From contig CM061070.1 in NCBI GenBank assembly GCA_030762895.1, positions 35,243,652-35,307,651 of the forward strand: 64,000 nt of DNA. The letters run 5' to 3'. Both the position numbers and the translations under genes were made by a program. Source of the DNA: Sophora flavescens (lineage: Eukaryota; Streptophyta; Magnoliopsida; Fabales; Fabaceae). Below the pieces are notes generated by a model that searched no databases, was not told the origin of the DNA, and saw nothing but the letters and a program-made list of their open reading frames with translations. Below are positions 33,626-45,767 of this stretch, in pieces. Numbering within the stretch: position 1 is the stretch's first letter; every line of letters begins with the position of its first letter.

Positions 33626-35252
33626 CTACTTTTGACTTGTCTGAAGATTTTCCTCGGAGGGACTTAGATCAATACCTGCAATATCATCTTCTAGATCTGA
33701 TAGTTCTTTATCATTATTTAAACCATCATTAATTTTCACATGTATTGATTCTTCTACTACATAGGTTTTAGAATTAAAAATTCTAAAAGCTTTAGAAATT
33801 TCAGAATAACTAATGAATACGCCTTTATCTACTTTAGAGTCAAATTTTCCCAAATGATATTTCGTATTCAGAATATAACATTCACATCCAAATGCATGAA
33901 AATATGATATGTTGGGTTTTCTACATTTCCACAATTCATAAAGAGTCTTATTTAGGATAGGTCTAACCAATATTTTGTTTTGCACATAACAAGCGATGTT
34001 AATGGCTTCTGCCCAGAAGTACTTAGGGAGATTATTTTCATTGAGCATTGTTCTACCCATCTCTTGAAGAGATCTGTTCTTTCTCTCAACCACTCCATTT
34101 TGCTGTGGAGTTCTATGTGCAGAGAAATTGTGAGAAATACCATTTTCCTCACATAACAGCTTAAACTGCTCATTTTCAAATTCACCCACATGGTCACTTC
34201 TAATAGCAGAGATACAAAAACCCTGCTCATTATGTACTCTCTTACTGAATACTATAAAGACCTTATAGGACTCATCCTTGTGGGTTAAGAAGAGTACCCT
34301 TATGAATCTAGAATAGTCATTAACAATGACAAAACCATATTTCTTTCCACCTAGGCTAGCTACATTGACTGGTCCAAACAGATCCATGTGTAATAGTTGC
34401 AAAGGTCTAGAGGAGGTGACTTCTTTCTTAGATTTGAAACTTGATTTTACTTGTTTACCTCTCTGACATGCATCACACAAAACATATTTCTTAAAAGAAA
34501 TATCAGACAATCCTCTCACAAGATTATGCTTTTTCAATTTAGAAAATTGTTTCATACTAATATGTCCTAGTTTCTTATGCCATAGTCACTTCCTATCTTC
34601 TTTAGACATAAAGCATGTTACACTTTGATCTGAAAGTTCAGACAGGCCAATATTATACAGATTGGGTTGCCTTTTTGTAGAAAAGAGGGCATTTCCATTA
34701 ATGTCATTGACTATGCATGCATCTTTAGAAAAAAGATACTGAGAACCCACTATCACATAATTGACTTATGCTAAGCAGATTATGTTTTAACCCTTTAACT
34801 AATAATGCATCATAGATGATAGGTAAGGGAGGCTTACCACCAATTTTACCTACACAAACAACTTTTCCCTTCTGGTTGCCACCAAAGGTTACATGTCCAC
34901 CTTTCTTAGGTTGGAGGTCTAGGAACATAGACCTTTCTCCAGGTACCATGACATGTGTTTGTTTTGTCCTCTTAACCATATCTGCAATAGGAATTATCAT
35001 GGATTTAGGTACCCATATTTTTTTGGGTCCTTTTCTGTTAGAGTGAGGAGTCTGTGAAGACTTCTTTATCTTTTTGTGAATACACTTGGACGTTATATGT
35101 CCAACTTTTCCACAGTAGGTACATATAGGTTTATTTGAACTAACTGAAACAGATTTGACAGTTACTTTTGAGAACTTTGTTGATCCATTATGATGATCTT
35201 GACTTGAATATCCTATACCTTCTTTGTTAAGAGAGTGTCTCTGACTTCTCAA
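33626..35252 (-). pseudogene. Protease-integrase region of Sirevirus-like element 1
   Basis: 34555-33626 encodes integrase: part of the HHCC finger (CDACQRGKQ, with LGHISMKQ just upstream) and the catalytic D, D, E residues in HMDLFGPV, IRSDHVGEF and PQQNGVVERKNR. 35252-34725 holds a CCHC knuckle (CTYCGKVGHITSKC) and protease-like sequence. A stop near 34590 and frame changes separate the pieces. 33623-33396 carries the linker towards RT. Confidence 0.9.
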
Positions 35253-35410
35253 AAGTTTAGTCAGATTTTCTCTACCATTAACAAACTTGGCAAGATCTGA
35301 GGTGAGCTCTTCTACTTTATGTTGAAGTTTAAATACTTCTTCAGAATGTAGAGTTTCAACTGAGATCTTAGCTTTAGACTTTTCAGTCTTAAGCCTACTG
35401 TTTTCTTTAG

Positions 35411-36702
35411 CTAACTTCTCACACTCTTGATATTTCTGTGTATACTCATTTGAGAGTTTAACATACCGTCTCTTAAGGGATTTGAAAGCTTTAGATATAC
35501 TGTCTCTTCCAATAGTTCATCATATGCATCACTCAATTTCTCAAGTTCAGATTGTACCTCAGTTTCAGAATCCGAATCTGTATTTGCCATGAGACAAAGA
35601 TTAGCTTCAAGCTCTTGTTCTTCACTTTCAGTGGAGCTTTCATCCAGGTCTTCCCAAGTGGCCATCATTCCGTTCTTCTTTTTATTGAAGAACTTCTTGG
35701 GAGTTTGCTTCTTGAGTTGAGGACATTCTGCCTTGATATGTCCTGGCTTTTTGCATTCATAGCAGACAATGACATTTCTATTATTGTATCCACCATCTTT
35801 GTTGTATTTATCTTTGTTGAAGCGCCTAAAAGGTTTGTCCTTTCTGAAATTTCTTTTCTTCCAGAGTTTTTTCAATTTTCTGGTAAGAAGAGAAAGTTCA
35901 TCATCTTCATCATAAGAGTCATCCTCATTTAATTCCTCAGATTTTTCTGAAGATTCATCAACCTAGAGGGCTTTAGATGTAGATCCCTTGGATGATTTCT
36001 TGTCAGCCTTGAGAACAATGGATTTACTCTTCTGTCCATTGTTTTCTTTAATCTGTTCTTGTCCATGGATTTGAAGTGCACCAAGAAGCTCATCCAGCTT
36101 CATTGTTGACAGATCTTTGGCCTGAGACACAGCAGTTACCAGAGGTCTCCATTGTTTTGGAAGACTTTTGAGAATTTTGTGAATGTGTTCCTCAATTTTG
36201 TACATTTTTCCTAGATACTTCAACCCATTGGTTATAGTTTGAAATCTCCCTTACATTTGGCCAATATTTTCTCCTTCTTCCATTTTGAACAGTTCATATT
36301 TCCTGACCAACATGCTGACTTTGGTCTCCTTCACCTTGCTGTTTCCTTCATGAGCAACAGCTAGTTAATCCGAATTTCTTTTGTAGATTCACTAGCACTG
36401 ACTTTTTCAAACTCTTCTCTGCTCAAAGCACACATGATTGTATATCTAGCTTTGGCATTGAACTGCCATTTAGTCCTTTGATCAGAGGTCGTGCTTGCTT
36501 TTGGAATTTATGCTCCTTTGTCATCCTTAGGAATGTAGCCACTTTCTTCAATAATATCCCAGAGATCAAAGTTAGTGGATTGCAGAAACCACTTCATCTT
36601 TTCTTTCCAGTAGATGTAGTCCTCTCCATTGAAGTATGGAGGTTTGGACATTGAGGATATTTCTCCTGCATGATTCTTGCTTGAGCTGGCTTCTCCTGCC
36701 AT
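35411..36702 (-). pseudogene. Gag region of Sirevirus-like element 1
   Basis: The start is at 36702 (MAGEASSSKNH), followed by the gag motif PPYFNGEDYIYWK. The frame breaks near 36508 and resumes at 36223-35963 and 35875-35411. The latter holds the nucleocapsid CCHC knuckle CYECKKPGHIKAEC at about 35715-35765. Gag would form virus-like particles that package element RNA. Several stops and frameshifts make it non-functional. Confidence 0.9.
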
Positions 36703-36751
36703 TTCTAATATCTTTTCCTCTACACCTTTAAGTGCTCAACCCAGAGGCGGA

Positions 36752-36763
36752 GCTCTGATACCA
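36752..36763 (-). other. tRNA-iMet primer-binding site of Sirevirus-like element 1
   Basis: TGGTATCAGAGC on the minus strand, two bases after the 5' LTR end. It is complementary to the 3' end of initiator tRNA-Met, the primer used by most plant copia elements. Confidence 0.88.
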
Positions 36764-36765
36764 AC

Positions 36766-39141
36766 TGAAATAACCAAAGTTAACACAAGGGGGGTTGAAT
36801 TGTCTTTACCAACTTTTTAGGAAACTTTGAAAATATTTTCGCAGGCACAACAAGCAAAAACAAAGCTACACAAAATTAGACAAGTGACTCGTCTAATTTT
36901 AAGACATCACACATGCGCACATAGTGAAGGATTAAAACGAGATTTGATATTCACAAGATAGCTCCCCAAGTTAAAAGCTTAAACAAATAACTCTTAGATA
37001 AATTAAGAAGATAATGGGAGAGGGATATCACTCAAGAGTTTTATACTGGTTCACCCCAAAATCAACAGGGCTGCATCCAGTTCTGGGTAGCACTAAGGTT
37101 ATCACTATAAGTGATCAGATTACAGTACAAGTATTCTTTTCACACCTAGCCTCTCCAGGCTCACACTCAAACAAGTATTCTTTTCTCACCTAGCCTCTTC
37201 AAGCTCAACAATAAAGGGTAAACGGTTTTGAGTATTTAATACAGCTTTGCAAGTCTTTCTGGTAACACTCAAAGAGTGGAGTAAATGTAAGAATGAAAGA
37301 CTGCGAAATTTATATCAAATGATTAAGAAATTAATGAGCAGAGTAAATGCTTCTTTTAATTTGCGCAGTGTATCTTTACTTCATCTTCATGGTTTGCCCT
37401 ATTTAAAGGCTTCAATCAATTTGATCCGTTAGACACAGCTTCAGAAAGTGTGCTCCTTTAACTTGATCTTCCGGGACGCCATTAATGCCAAAGAGTCGTT
37501 CTGTGTAAGCATTAAATGTTTAGGGACTTTGGACTTTGACATATGAGACCAAGAGTACACTTTGTTTATGAGAAGTTGTTGTTTCAAAGTTGCAGTAGCA
37601 AACTTCTTGTACTTGTAGCAGAGAGCTTTCCATTTCAGTGCAACACTCAGTTCACTTTCTGGAAAGTACTTTTACTTTGTACATGAAATGGCTAAAAGTC
37701 ACTGGCATGGTACAGAGGTTGCATCACAAGTGCAGGAAGATATTTTTACGTCAGTTAAAATTCTTTTTTAACGTCTGGAAAATGCCTGACGTTATCCGAG
37801 CAGACGTAAAAAGTATAACTTTTAACGTCAGTTATTTAATATAACTGATATTAAATGTGCTACTTATAACGTCTGTTGTTTTAAACAACAGACGTTATAA
37901 GTATTTTTTTTTTAAATTATTTTTAACGTTAGTTCATATGGTTTTGAACTAACCAAAAAAAATATTTGTTAACAGAAAGCACCTAGAGGAGAAGAGAGAC
38001 GTTCTTGCAAAGAATAAACCCATAAAAAAAGGAAATGAACCCAAAAAGTTTCAATAACAGATAGCATCAAAGGTTACAAACCATAAACAAAAACAAACCT
38101 TGAACAAAAAGCAAGAAAGTTTGGAACTTTCAAGAAAAAGTAGGAAGTTTCTTCACAGATCTTCATTCGCATGTCTTCTTCTTAGCAGATCTAGTCCCTT
38201 CTTCGAAGATCTGACCCCTTCGCTCTCAGATCTGGCTTCTTCATTCGCAATCTTCTTTTTCATAGATCTGGTCACTTCTTTGGGCGGCGGTTTCAGAGGC
38301 GGAGCGCTGAGCAGAGGAGCAGTAGTCGATGGCTTCAAGGTGCTGAGATGACAGCAAACACAAATCCAAAAGGGTGAAGAGAATTGAGAGCTCTGTGTTC
38401 GCCCTCTACTCTGCCTCTAGGTCTCTCTGCGAGGAAAGAAGCCTTCGAAGCTGCCAGTCTTTGGTCGTCAACGATGGTGGAGCAGAGATAGAGGGTCGGG
38501 AACGAGACATTGAGGAAAGGGGCGGAGAGACTAAGGAAGAGACTTGGGGGTTTGAGACTTGAATCAGGGAGGATTAGGAAAAGAATGAACGAAAGATGGA
38601 GGCAGAGTGTTAATGTTATTAGGATAGGGTTTTTGAAGTGAAGGCTGTGAACACATTGTGATTATTGGTTGGGCCGGTTAAAACAACTAAGTCATATTTT
38701 ACTTCAGTTGTTTTAATAATTGACGTAAAAGATACACTTTTAATGTCAGTTGTTTAAACAACTGAAGTAAAAGATGACTCCCATTACTTTTAACGTCAGT
38801 TGTTTAAACAACTGACGTTAAAAGTGATTTAAGTGAACCTGATAATTACGGTTCTGCCACCTCCTCCTTTGTTACGTCTCATTTTTTGTTAACAGACGTT
38901 AACCTTTCCCGTTTATTACATATTTTGCATTAGTGCGTGCTTATTCCTTAAAATCTTAAAGGAATGAATTCTTTATTCTTTGTCTTTTGTGTTTTTGTCC
39001 ATAGGTCTTCGAGATCCTTAAGGAATGCATCTTTTTCAAATAAGATTGACTTGGACTTTCTTCTGACAGTCTGACACTTAAACGGGTCCAGTAGAGTCCA
39101 AAAATAGATGGGTGCATTGATCCAGAATTAAACGGGTGAGC
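36766..39141 (-). repeat. 5' LTR of Sirevirus-like element 1, split and truncated
   Basis: Homologous to the LTR at 22766-28633. It is interrupted by a second CACTA element (37725-38935) and cut at 39141 by a gypsy-like LTR, so the distal ~350 bp of the LTR are missing. Without the insertion about 1.16 kb remains. Confidence 0.88.
37722..38938. mobile_element. CACTA-like element 2 in the other Sirevirus LTR
   Basis: 1,211 bp (37725-38935) with ends CACAAGTGCAGGAAG and, inverted, CACTAATGCAAAATA. It lies between CAT (37722-37724) and CGT (38936-38938), a 3-bp duplication altered by one CpG-type change. The sister LTR is empty here (GTAGCGTGTTTG near 28082). Palindromic ACGTCAGTTGTTTAAACAA repeats are subterminal at both ends. 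The middle (38100-38580) is GC-richer and may be captured sequence. No transposase is seen. Confidence 0.85.
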
Positions 39142-40310
39142 TGTAACATCCTAATTTTAATTATGATATTCAATCGGTTAAAATATAATTAATTATATTT
39201 TAATATGAGAGTTAGAATGTGTTTTTGAATAAAATAAAATCATATTCATAGTCTACTTTATGGTATATGGTTACGGTAAAATTTTGGGTTGAAAATTCAG
39301 ACGAAAGTCGGTCTGCGTTTTCACTGACAGTAAAAGTTTACTGAGCAGAAAACCTAATTTTGAACCGTGATCAAAACAGTTAGTGTTTTTGTGATATTTT
39401 GTATAATATTGGAAATTTTCGAAAATTTGAGTTCGGAAATAAAATATAATATTTATTATGGGCGAAATACGATCGGAAAATTGAACCGGATACGCAATGG
39501 AGCAGAGTAGGGAGCACAAAAGTGATGAGGTGACATGTGAGAGTGAGGTGACTTTCTAGGGGGATGGCCTAAGTCACATCCTAAAAAGTGGTTATGATGA
39601 CACTTTTTGAATTATAACATATTATACGCTAAAACCCCATTTTTCTCTCTCTTCTTCAACCAAACAAGGCATAAGCCAAAACTTGGTCATCAAGACTTTC
39701 TTCTCCATCTCTCTTTCACGCCACTCTCACCCCTCCCTCTATAAATACCCATTTCATTTTCTCTTCATCACTTTCCTACTTCTTCACTTTCTCATTTTTA
39801 AATTTCTAAGACTTAAAGTTTCCATTTTTACTTAGTTTCAAGCTTCAAGTTCTTCATACTGTTTCTTTCTAGTTTCAAGGGTAACCCTCTCATACTCTTC
39901 TATTTCAAGTTTTACACTTATTTCATGAGTTTACTTAATGTCTTCTTAAAATGTTGTTAAAGCTCTTTTAACTTCTAAAATCTCTAGAAAATGGTAGAAA
40001 ACTCTGTTTGAGTTGAAACCAATTTCTATGGACTTCTATTAATCTCTACTTTCATATTCTAAGAGCTTGTATCAAACAAACATCTCTAACCTATTTTTCC
40101 AAGGATGGCCAAAACTATGTATCAGTGGCCTAGGAAGTTTTGTTTCAACTTTTTGAAAGATGATCATGTATTTGAGCTTCTAGATACCTCTTGATCTTAA
40201 ATCTAAAGTATTGGAAAGTTTAAAGATTTCTAGCCTATTTATCCTATGATGGTTGAACCTATGATGGTTGTGAACCTAGGATGTTTTGTTTTCATTTTCC
40301 AATATGATCA
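39142..40310 (+). repeat. Gypsy-type LTR fragment, family X, plus orientation
   Basis: Begins TGTAACATCC and is homologous, inverted, to 44660-43500 and, inverted, to 4084-3000. It contains the shared GGTTGAAAATTCAGACG core and a TATA-like CTATAAATACC near 39739. It inserted into the Sirevirus 5' LTR and ends where a Cassandra fragment begins. Confidence 0.75.
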
Positions 40311-40702
40311 TACACTTCCTGGGAAAACTTCTCACGAGGTCACCCATCCCAGAATTGCTCCAAGTCAAGCATGCTTAACTGCGGAGTTCTTAAGTGATGG
40401 GCTCCCGAAAAGAAGATGTATCTTGTTAGTATAGGTAGTACCATTCAATTCATATTAGCCATCCTCAACTGTATAGTCCCATACCTACACAGTCTTAGGA
40501 TCCCTCTCATTCGGGTGTGTAATCGGTTCATTCATGTGTCCCTCCGCCTAGAAGCCTGCCAGGAGCTGCTCCTTGTCCGTGCCTTCTTGCACCGGCGACC
40601 ACTCCCCGCCCTCTTCTGCACCCGGGTGTTACATGCCCACCAGCTTCCGCTTGGTTCATCCCCAAACCACACCGTACTGGTAGAGGTGCCGCTCTGATAC
40701 CA
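40311..40702 (-). mobile_element. Truncated Cassandra element (internal region plus 3' LTR)
   Basis: Read on the minus strand: TGGTATCAGAGC primer site (40702-40691), a ~60-bp interior, then an LTR starting TGTAACACCCGGG that includes a 5S rRNA-like segment (40320-40410, with AACTCCGCAGTTAAGC and GATGGGTGACCTC). The LTR is truncated near 40311. Instead of a Cassandra 5' LTR, the sequence upstream of the primer site is an unrelated long LTR. It is closely similar to the complete copy at 44940-45767. Confidence 0.85.
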
Positions 40703-41029
40703 AAATAAGACACCCCGTTGTGCCTCGGTGTTTTATTAGATTAGTTACCTTCTTAAATCAATTCTTAATCGCGTGTTTATCGTGAAAATACGTAAAAATT
40801 AAAACTTATTTAATTATCATATAACTTCTGCAAATTTAAAACACAACAACATTAACATATGTAAATACACACCTAAGTGTTCATTACAATACCAAAACAC
40901 TGTTGAGGGTATCCTCTCAGTAGGATCCTTCACAGGCATAAACTTAATAACAGACATACTTAGCGGAAATATAAAAATGCTCCTTAGACACACTGGCCAT
41001 AATGTCTATACTCTAATCGCCATGGATCA

Positions 41030-41365
41030 CAGCTCGACCCCCATCCTATGGTTCGTAAGGAGTTCCGTCCAACTCCTCAACAATCTCCGTTTCATACAGA
41101 GTTCCATCCAGCGACTTAGCAACATAACCCTCCATCGGGTCTTCTAACGTAAACAATGTCTATACTCTAATCACCATGGATCACAGCTCGACCCCCAACG
41201 TCTGTTTCGTAAGGAGTTCCATCCAACTCCTCAACAATCTCCGTTTCATATAGAGTTCCGTCCAGCGCCTCAGCAACATAACCCTCCATCGGGTCTTCTA
41301 ACGTAAATACAGAGTTCCGTCCAGCGCCTCAACAACATAACCCTCCATCGGGTCTTCTAATGTAA
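41030..41365. repeat. Imperfect tandem repeats in LTR family X
   Basis: The phrase AACATAACCCTCCATCGGGT recurs about three times, near 41122, 41275 and 41333, and CATGGATCACAGCTCGACCC recurs near 41023 and 41176. Confidence 0.8.
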
Positions 41366-41757
41366 ACCAAAGTAAACCACAAAAATATAGAAACATAGGG
41401 GATAAGAAGTAATTCTATCATCAAAAAGCGGAAAAGAGTCATAGTACATTATACAGTAATTGTCACAGACAATCAACACATATAACTAATGAATCATCCT
41501 CAAGTTAATATATATCATCCTCTACCCTTACTCTCAGGAAATCTGACACTTTATTTTAACGTAACCTCTCCAATCCTGTCACCATGTATTTACATTATCG
41601 TGGCCACTACTACTCCTGTCACCATCCCTCATTTGCATCGGGGCACACCCACATTCCCATTAGGATGTTACACTTAGTGCACACCTCCATTCCCGTTAAG
41701 GTGTTCCACCCCCATTCCCTAAGGTGGAAGTGGTCTCACGAGAACTCTTGATTTTAC

Positions 41758-41955
41758 GTGTATTATATTACCAATACATGGTGTATTATATTACCAATAC
41801 ATAGAAGTGTTTTACATGTATTATATTACAAACACACGGTGTATTATATTACCAATACACAAATGTCCTTGTGTATTATATTACCAATACACTTTTGTCT
41901 TTGTGTATTATATTACCAATACACTTTTGTCCTTGTGTATTATATTATCAATACA
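41758..41955. repeat. Seven-copy minisatellite
   Basis: The core GTGTATTATATTACCAATAC is repeated about seven times (first near 41758, last near 41935). The last four copies are spaced 31-32 bp apart, with a CTTTTGTCCTT-like spacer. Confidence 0.9.
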
Positions 41956-44660
41956 TGGTTGTGGACAACAACACCTATATTTGAATCTCACCAACCCGTT
42001 TTAACAACATCCTAGTGCCTTAACCTTCCATTAGAACTTGACACATATTCTATGCCATAACACCTCTTTAACATACATCATCTAGGTTAGGCACTTCTAA
42101 ATCATTATTATCCTCACACCCAAAACAATCATCTCTTAGGCAACATATATATCTTTGCTTAAAAACCACTAAGCATAATAATACAAACCAGGAAGATCAT
42201 GCATAACACAATATCAATCAAAATATTCACATATCACCAACATAGCACAAAATCAATTCAATAAAGGTAATAAAATAAAATCAACCATCAACAATATAAA
42301 ATCAACCTAATATCGATAAACCTACAATCCCCGAATCGCCATTGGTTTTTCAAAAAAGGTTTCCAATGTGATTTTGGTCTTATCAATTACTCGACTACTA
42401 GTAGGGTTTAGGTTGCCCTACACAATTATTATATAATCTACTACTTATCCATTCCGACGATAGGTTGGTTCTTCCCCCACTTGGGTTATCATCGAACTCC
42501 CGAACTCGAAGCTCCTCGTTGTCACACCACAAAGTACTAACTCCACCTTCAACCAATCAACATAATAACCAATAAATCAAACAACTCATCTATGTTCTCT
42601 TTAGGCTAGGTTTGGCCATTTAATTCAAATTAGAGTTAGGATTATTTTCTCAACATAAGCCTTTGGATACTTATTACTTAGGTTCTAGGTAACTTAGATA
42701 AATTGCTATAACTTGAAAATATGAAATAAAAATCATCCAACCACTTAGGGTAGGTTTTGGCCTTGTATTACAAAATAGGATATAAATCTTTAAACTTTCC
42801 AATCTTTTATACTTAGCATCCAAATGTATTAAGGAGCTCAAGTCCATGATCAGATTGGAAAATGAAAACAAAACATCCTAGGTTCACAACCATCATAGGT
42901 TCGGCCATCATAGGATAAATAGGCTAGAAATCTTTAAACTTTCCAATCTCTTAGACTTAGCATCCAAATGTATTAAGGAGCTCATGTCCATGATACTTTT
43001 GGAAAATGAAAAACAAAGTATCCTAGGTCCATAACCTTCCAGGTTCGGCCTTCATAGGATTTATAGGCTAGAAATCTCTAAACTCTCCAATCTCTTAGAC
43101 TTAGCAACCAAATATCTTATGGAGCTCAAGTCCATGATCATTTTGGAAAACAATGGAAACTAAAACATTCCAATCTCTTAGACTTAGCATCCAAATATCT
43201 TATGGAGCTCAAGTCCATGATTATTTTGGAAAATAAGAAATAACACATCCTAGGTTCAATAACATAGAATAAACAAGTTAGAAATCCTTAAACTTTCCAA
43301 TCTCTTAGACTTAGCATCCTTCTATATTAAGGAGCCTTAGTCCATGATCATTTTGGAAAATGAAACTCAAACATCCTTGCTCTAAAACATTTAAGTTTTG
43401 GCCTACATAGGATAATGAGGAAAAATATTCTTTGTTTGATAACAACTCTTAGGTTTAGAATCACAAGGTATTAAGAGTTCTAAATCCATGATCGTACTTG
43501 GAAAGTTGAAACATAGTATCCTAGGCTTACTTATACATATTTTCGGTCATCATAGGAAAACAAGCTATCAAACCTTTCAAGATTTATAGATTTAAGATCA
43601 AGGAATAGTTAGAAACTCAAACACATGATCATATTCCAAAAGTTGAAGCAAAAACCTCATAGGCCACATATGCATAGCTTCGGCCTTCATAGGAAGAGAT
43701 AGGTAGATATTTTTGTTTTACACAACCTCTTAGTATGTGAAAATATAAGTTAAAACAAGACTATAGAAAGTGGTTTCAACTCAAAAGGAGTTTTCTACCA
43801 TTTTAGAGAGATTTTAGAAGTTTAAAGCATATAAAGAATACATAAAGCAAACTAAGAAATAAAAGATGAAACTTGAAAAAAGATTCATATGAGAGCATTA
43901 CCCTTAGTATAAGGAATAACTTTAATGAAGAACTCAAGTAGAAAAGATGAATAAAAACTAAAGCTTTAAGAGCTTGAACTTTTAAAAGAAAAGGAAGTAG
44001 ATGAAGTTTTAATGGAGTTTTGGAGAAGGAAAGTGATGAAGTGAAAATGAGAGGTATATATATAGAGAAGGGAGAGAGTGGCACGAAATTGAGGAGAGAG
44101 GAATGAGCTTGGAGAGCAAGTTTTGACCTTGTGCCTTATTTGGTTTGAGAAGAGAGAGAAAAATAGGTTTTTAGAATATAATACGTTATAATTTGAAAAG
44201 TGTGATGATTACACTTTTGGAGTGTGTCATAACCCATTTCCATCAAGTCCCATCAAGCCACTTCACTTCTTTTGTGCTCCCTAATCTGCTCCATTTCGTA
44301 CCCGGTTGTATTTTCCAATCGTAATTCTTCCGACGTTTTCGCCCGAAAAAATATTATATTCTATTTTTGAACGAAAATTTTCAAAATAACCAAAGTTGAA
44401 GGAAACATATTAAAAACACTAACCGTCTCGTTCACGGGTCAAAATTAGGTTTTCTACACAGTAAACTTGTACCGGCAGTGAAAAAGCAGATCGGCTTTCG
44501 TCTGAATTTTCAACCGAAAATTTTAACGTAACCATTTACCATAAAGTAGACTATGAATATAATTTTATTTTAATCAAAAACACTTTCTAACTCTCAAATT
44601 AAAATATAATTAATTATATTTTAACCGGTTGAACAGCATAATTAAAATCAGGCTGTTACA

Positions 44661-44934
44661 AAGATGATCATAGTGGTCTTCCTAATGGATACCACTAGGA
44701 CTAGACCAGCTATAGGGCTTTCTTTGGTTTTAGAAGTGATGATGTTGGGATAGCTGTTCATCTTTTCTGAAAACCAGTAGTTCGTTTGACTTAGGACCTT
44801 TTAAAACTGCATGACTTTGTTAGAGTATGTTTAACTTTCTCTCTATATAAATTGACTTTTCACTCTTGTAAAAATTTCTGTCAAGCGACCTATCTTCAAG
44901 AAGGCCTTATGTTAATGTATAAAGGTATTTTGTA
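44661..44934. other. Unclassified spacer before Cassandra
   Basis: A TATA-like CTCTATATAAATTG near 44840 suggests retroelement-derived regulatory sequence, but no family is identified. Confidence 0.4.
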
Positions 44935-44939
44935 ACTCT

Positions 44940-45346
44940 TGTAACACCCGGGAGCCGACGAGGGCGGGGAGTGGTCGCCGGTGCAAGAAGGCACGGACAA
45001 GGAGCGGCTCCTGGCAGGCTTCTAGGTGGAGGGAGACATGAATGAACCGATTACACACCCGAATGAGAGGGATACTGAGACTGTGTAGGTATGGGACTAT
45101 ACAGTTGATGATGGCTTATATGAATTGATTGGTACTACCCATATCAACAAGATGCATCTTCTTTTCAGGAGCCCATCACTTAAGAACTCCACAGTTAAGC
45201 GTGCTTGACTTGGAGCAATTTTGAGATGGGTGACCTCCTGGGAAGTTTTCCCGGGAAGCGTGTGAGTGAGGACAAAGCACACTGAAAAGACCCGTGTTGG
45301 TCTGTGGGGACGGTCGTCAATCCATAGAACAGTCAGGGATGTTACA
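44940..45346 (+). repeat. Cassandra LTR1 with full 5S-like segment
   Basis: 407 bp. The 5S-like segment (about 45150-45255) retains both the A-box-like AGTTAAGCGTGCTTG and the C-box-like GATGGGTGACCTCCTGGGAA of plant 5S rRNA genes. It is not a 5S gene: the flanks are LTR, and the middle of the 5S sequence differs. Confidence 0.92.
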
Positions 45347-45417
45347 AATGGTATCAGAGCGACACCTCTCCCAGTACGGTGTGGTTCGGGGACGAACCAA
45401 GCGGGAGTTGGTGGGCA

Positions 45418-45767
45418 TGTAACACCTGGGAGCCGATGAGGGCGGGGAGTGGTCGCCGGTGCAAGAAGGCACAGACAAGGAGCGGCTCCTGGCAGGCTTC
45501 TAGGTGGAGGGAGACATGAATGAACCGATCACACACCCAAATGAGAGGGATCCTGAGACTATGTAGGTATGGGACTATACAGTTGAGGATGGCTTATATG
45601 AATTGATTGGTACTACCCATATTAACAAGATGCATCTTCTTTTCGGGAGCTCATCAGTTAAGAACTCCACAGTTAAGCGTGCTTGACTTGAAGCAATTTT
45701 GAGATGGGTGACCCGTGTTGGTCTGTGGGGACAGTTGTCAATCCATAGAGCAGTCAGGGATGTTACA
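45418..45767 (+). repeat. Cassandra LTR2 with a 57-bp deletion
   Basis: 350 bp, near-identical to LTR1 except that 57 bp are missing immediately after GATGGGTGACC. The deletion ends share GACC, consistent with a short-homology event. It removes the second half of the 5S-like C box. Confidence 0.92.

Larger units (their letters stand above)
40703..44660 (-). repeat. Long gypsy-type LTR, family X, minus orientation
   Basis: Begins (minus) TGTAACAGCC at 44660 and runs about 3.96 kb to GGGGTGTCTTATTT next to a tRNA-iMet primer site at 40702-40691. A long LTR with TGTAACA start and iMet primer fits Tekay/Del-type chromoviruses (inference). A TATATATATAC run lies near 44060. It carries tandem repeats at 41030-41365, 41758-41955 and 42796-43350. 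The small frames at 41758-42015 are products of a tandem repeat. Confidence 0.65.

Noticed and set aside
41758..42015. Overlapping small proteins with repeated Tyr-Ile-Thr-Asn-Thr motifs
   Set aside because: They are translations of a 31-32-bp minisatellite in two frames.
45150..45255. 5S rRNA gene
   Set aside because: The 5S-like segment is embedded in Cassandra LTRs with TG..CA ends, primer site and TSD, and its middle diverges from true 5S. It is annotated as part of the retroelement.
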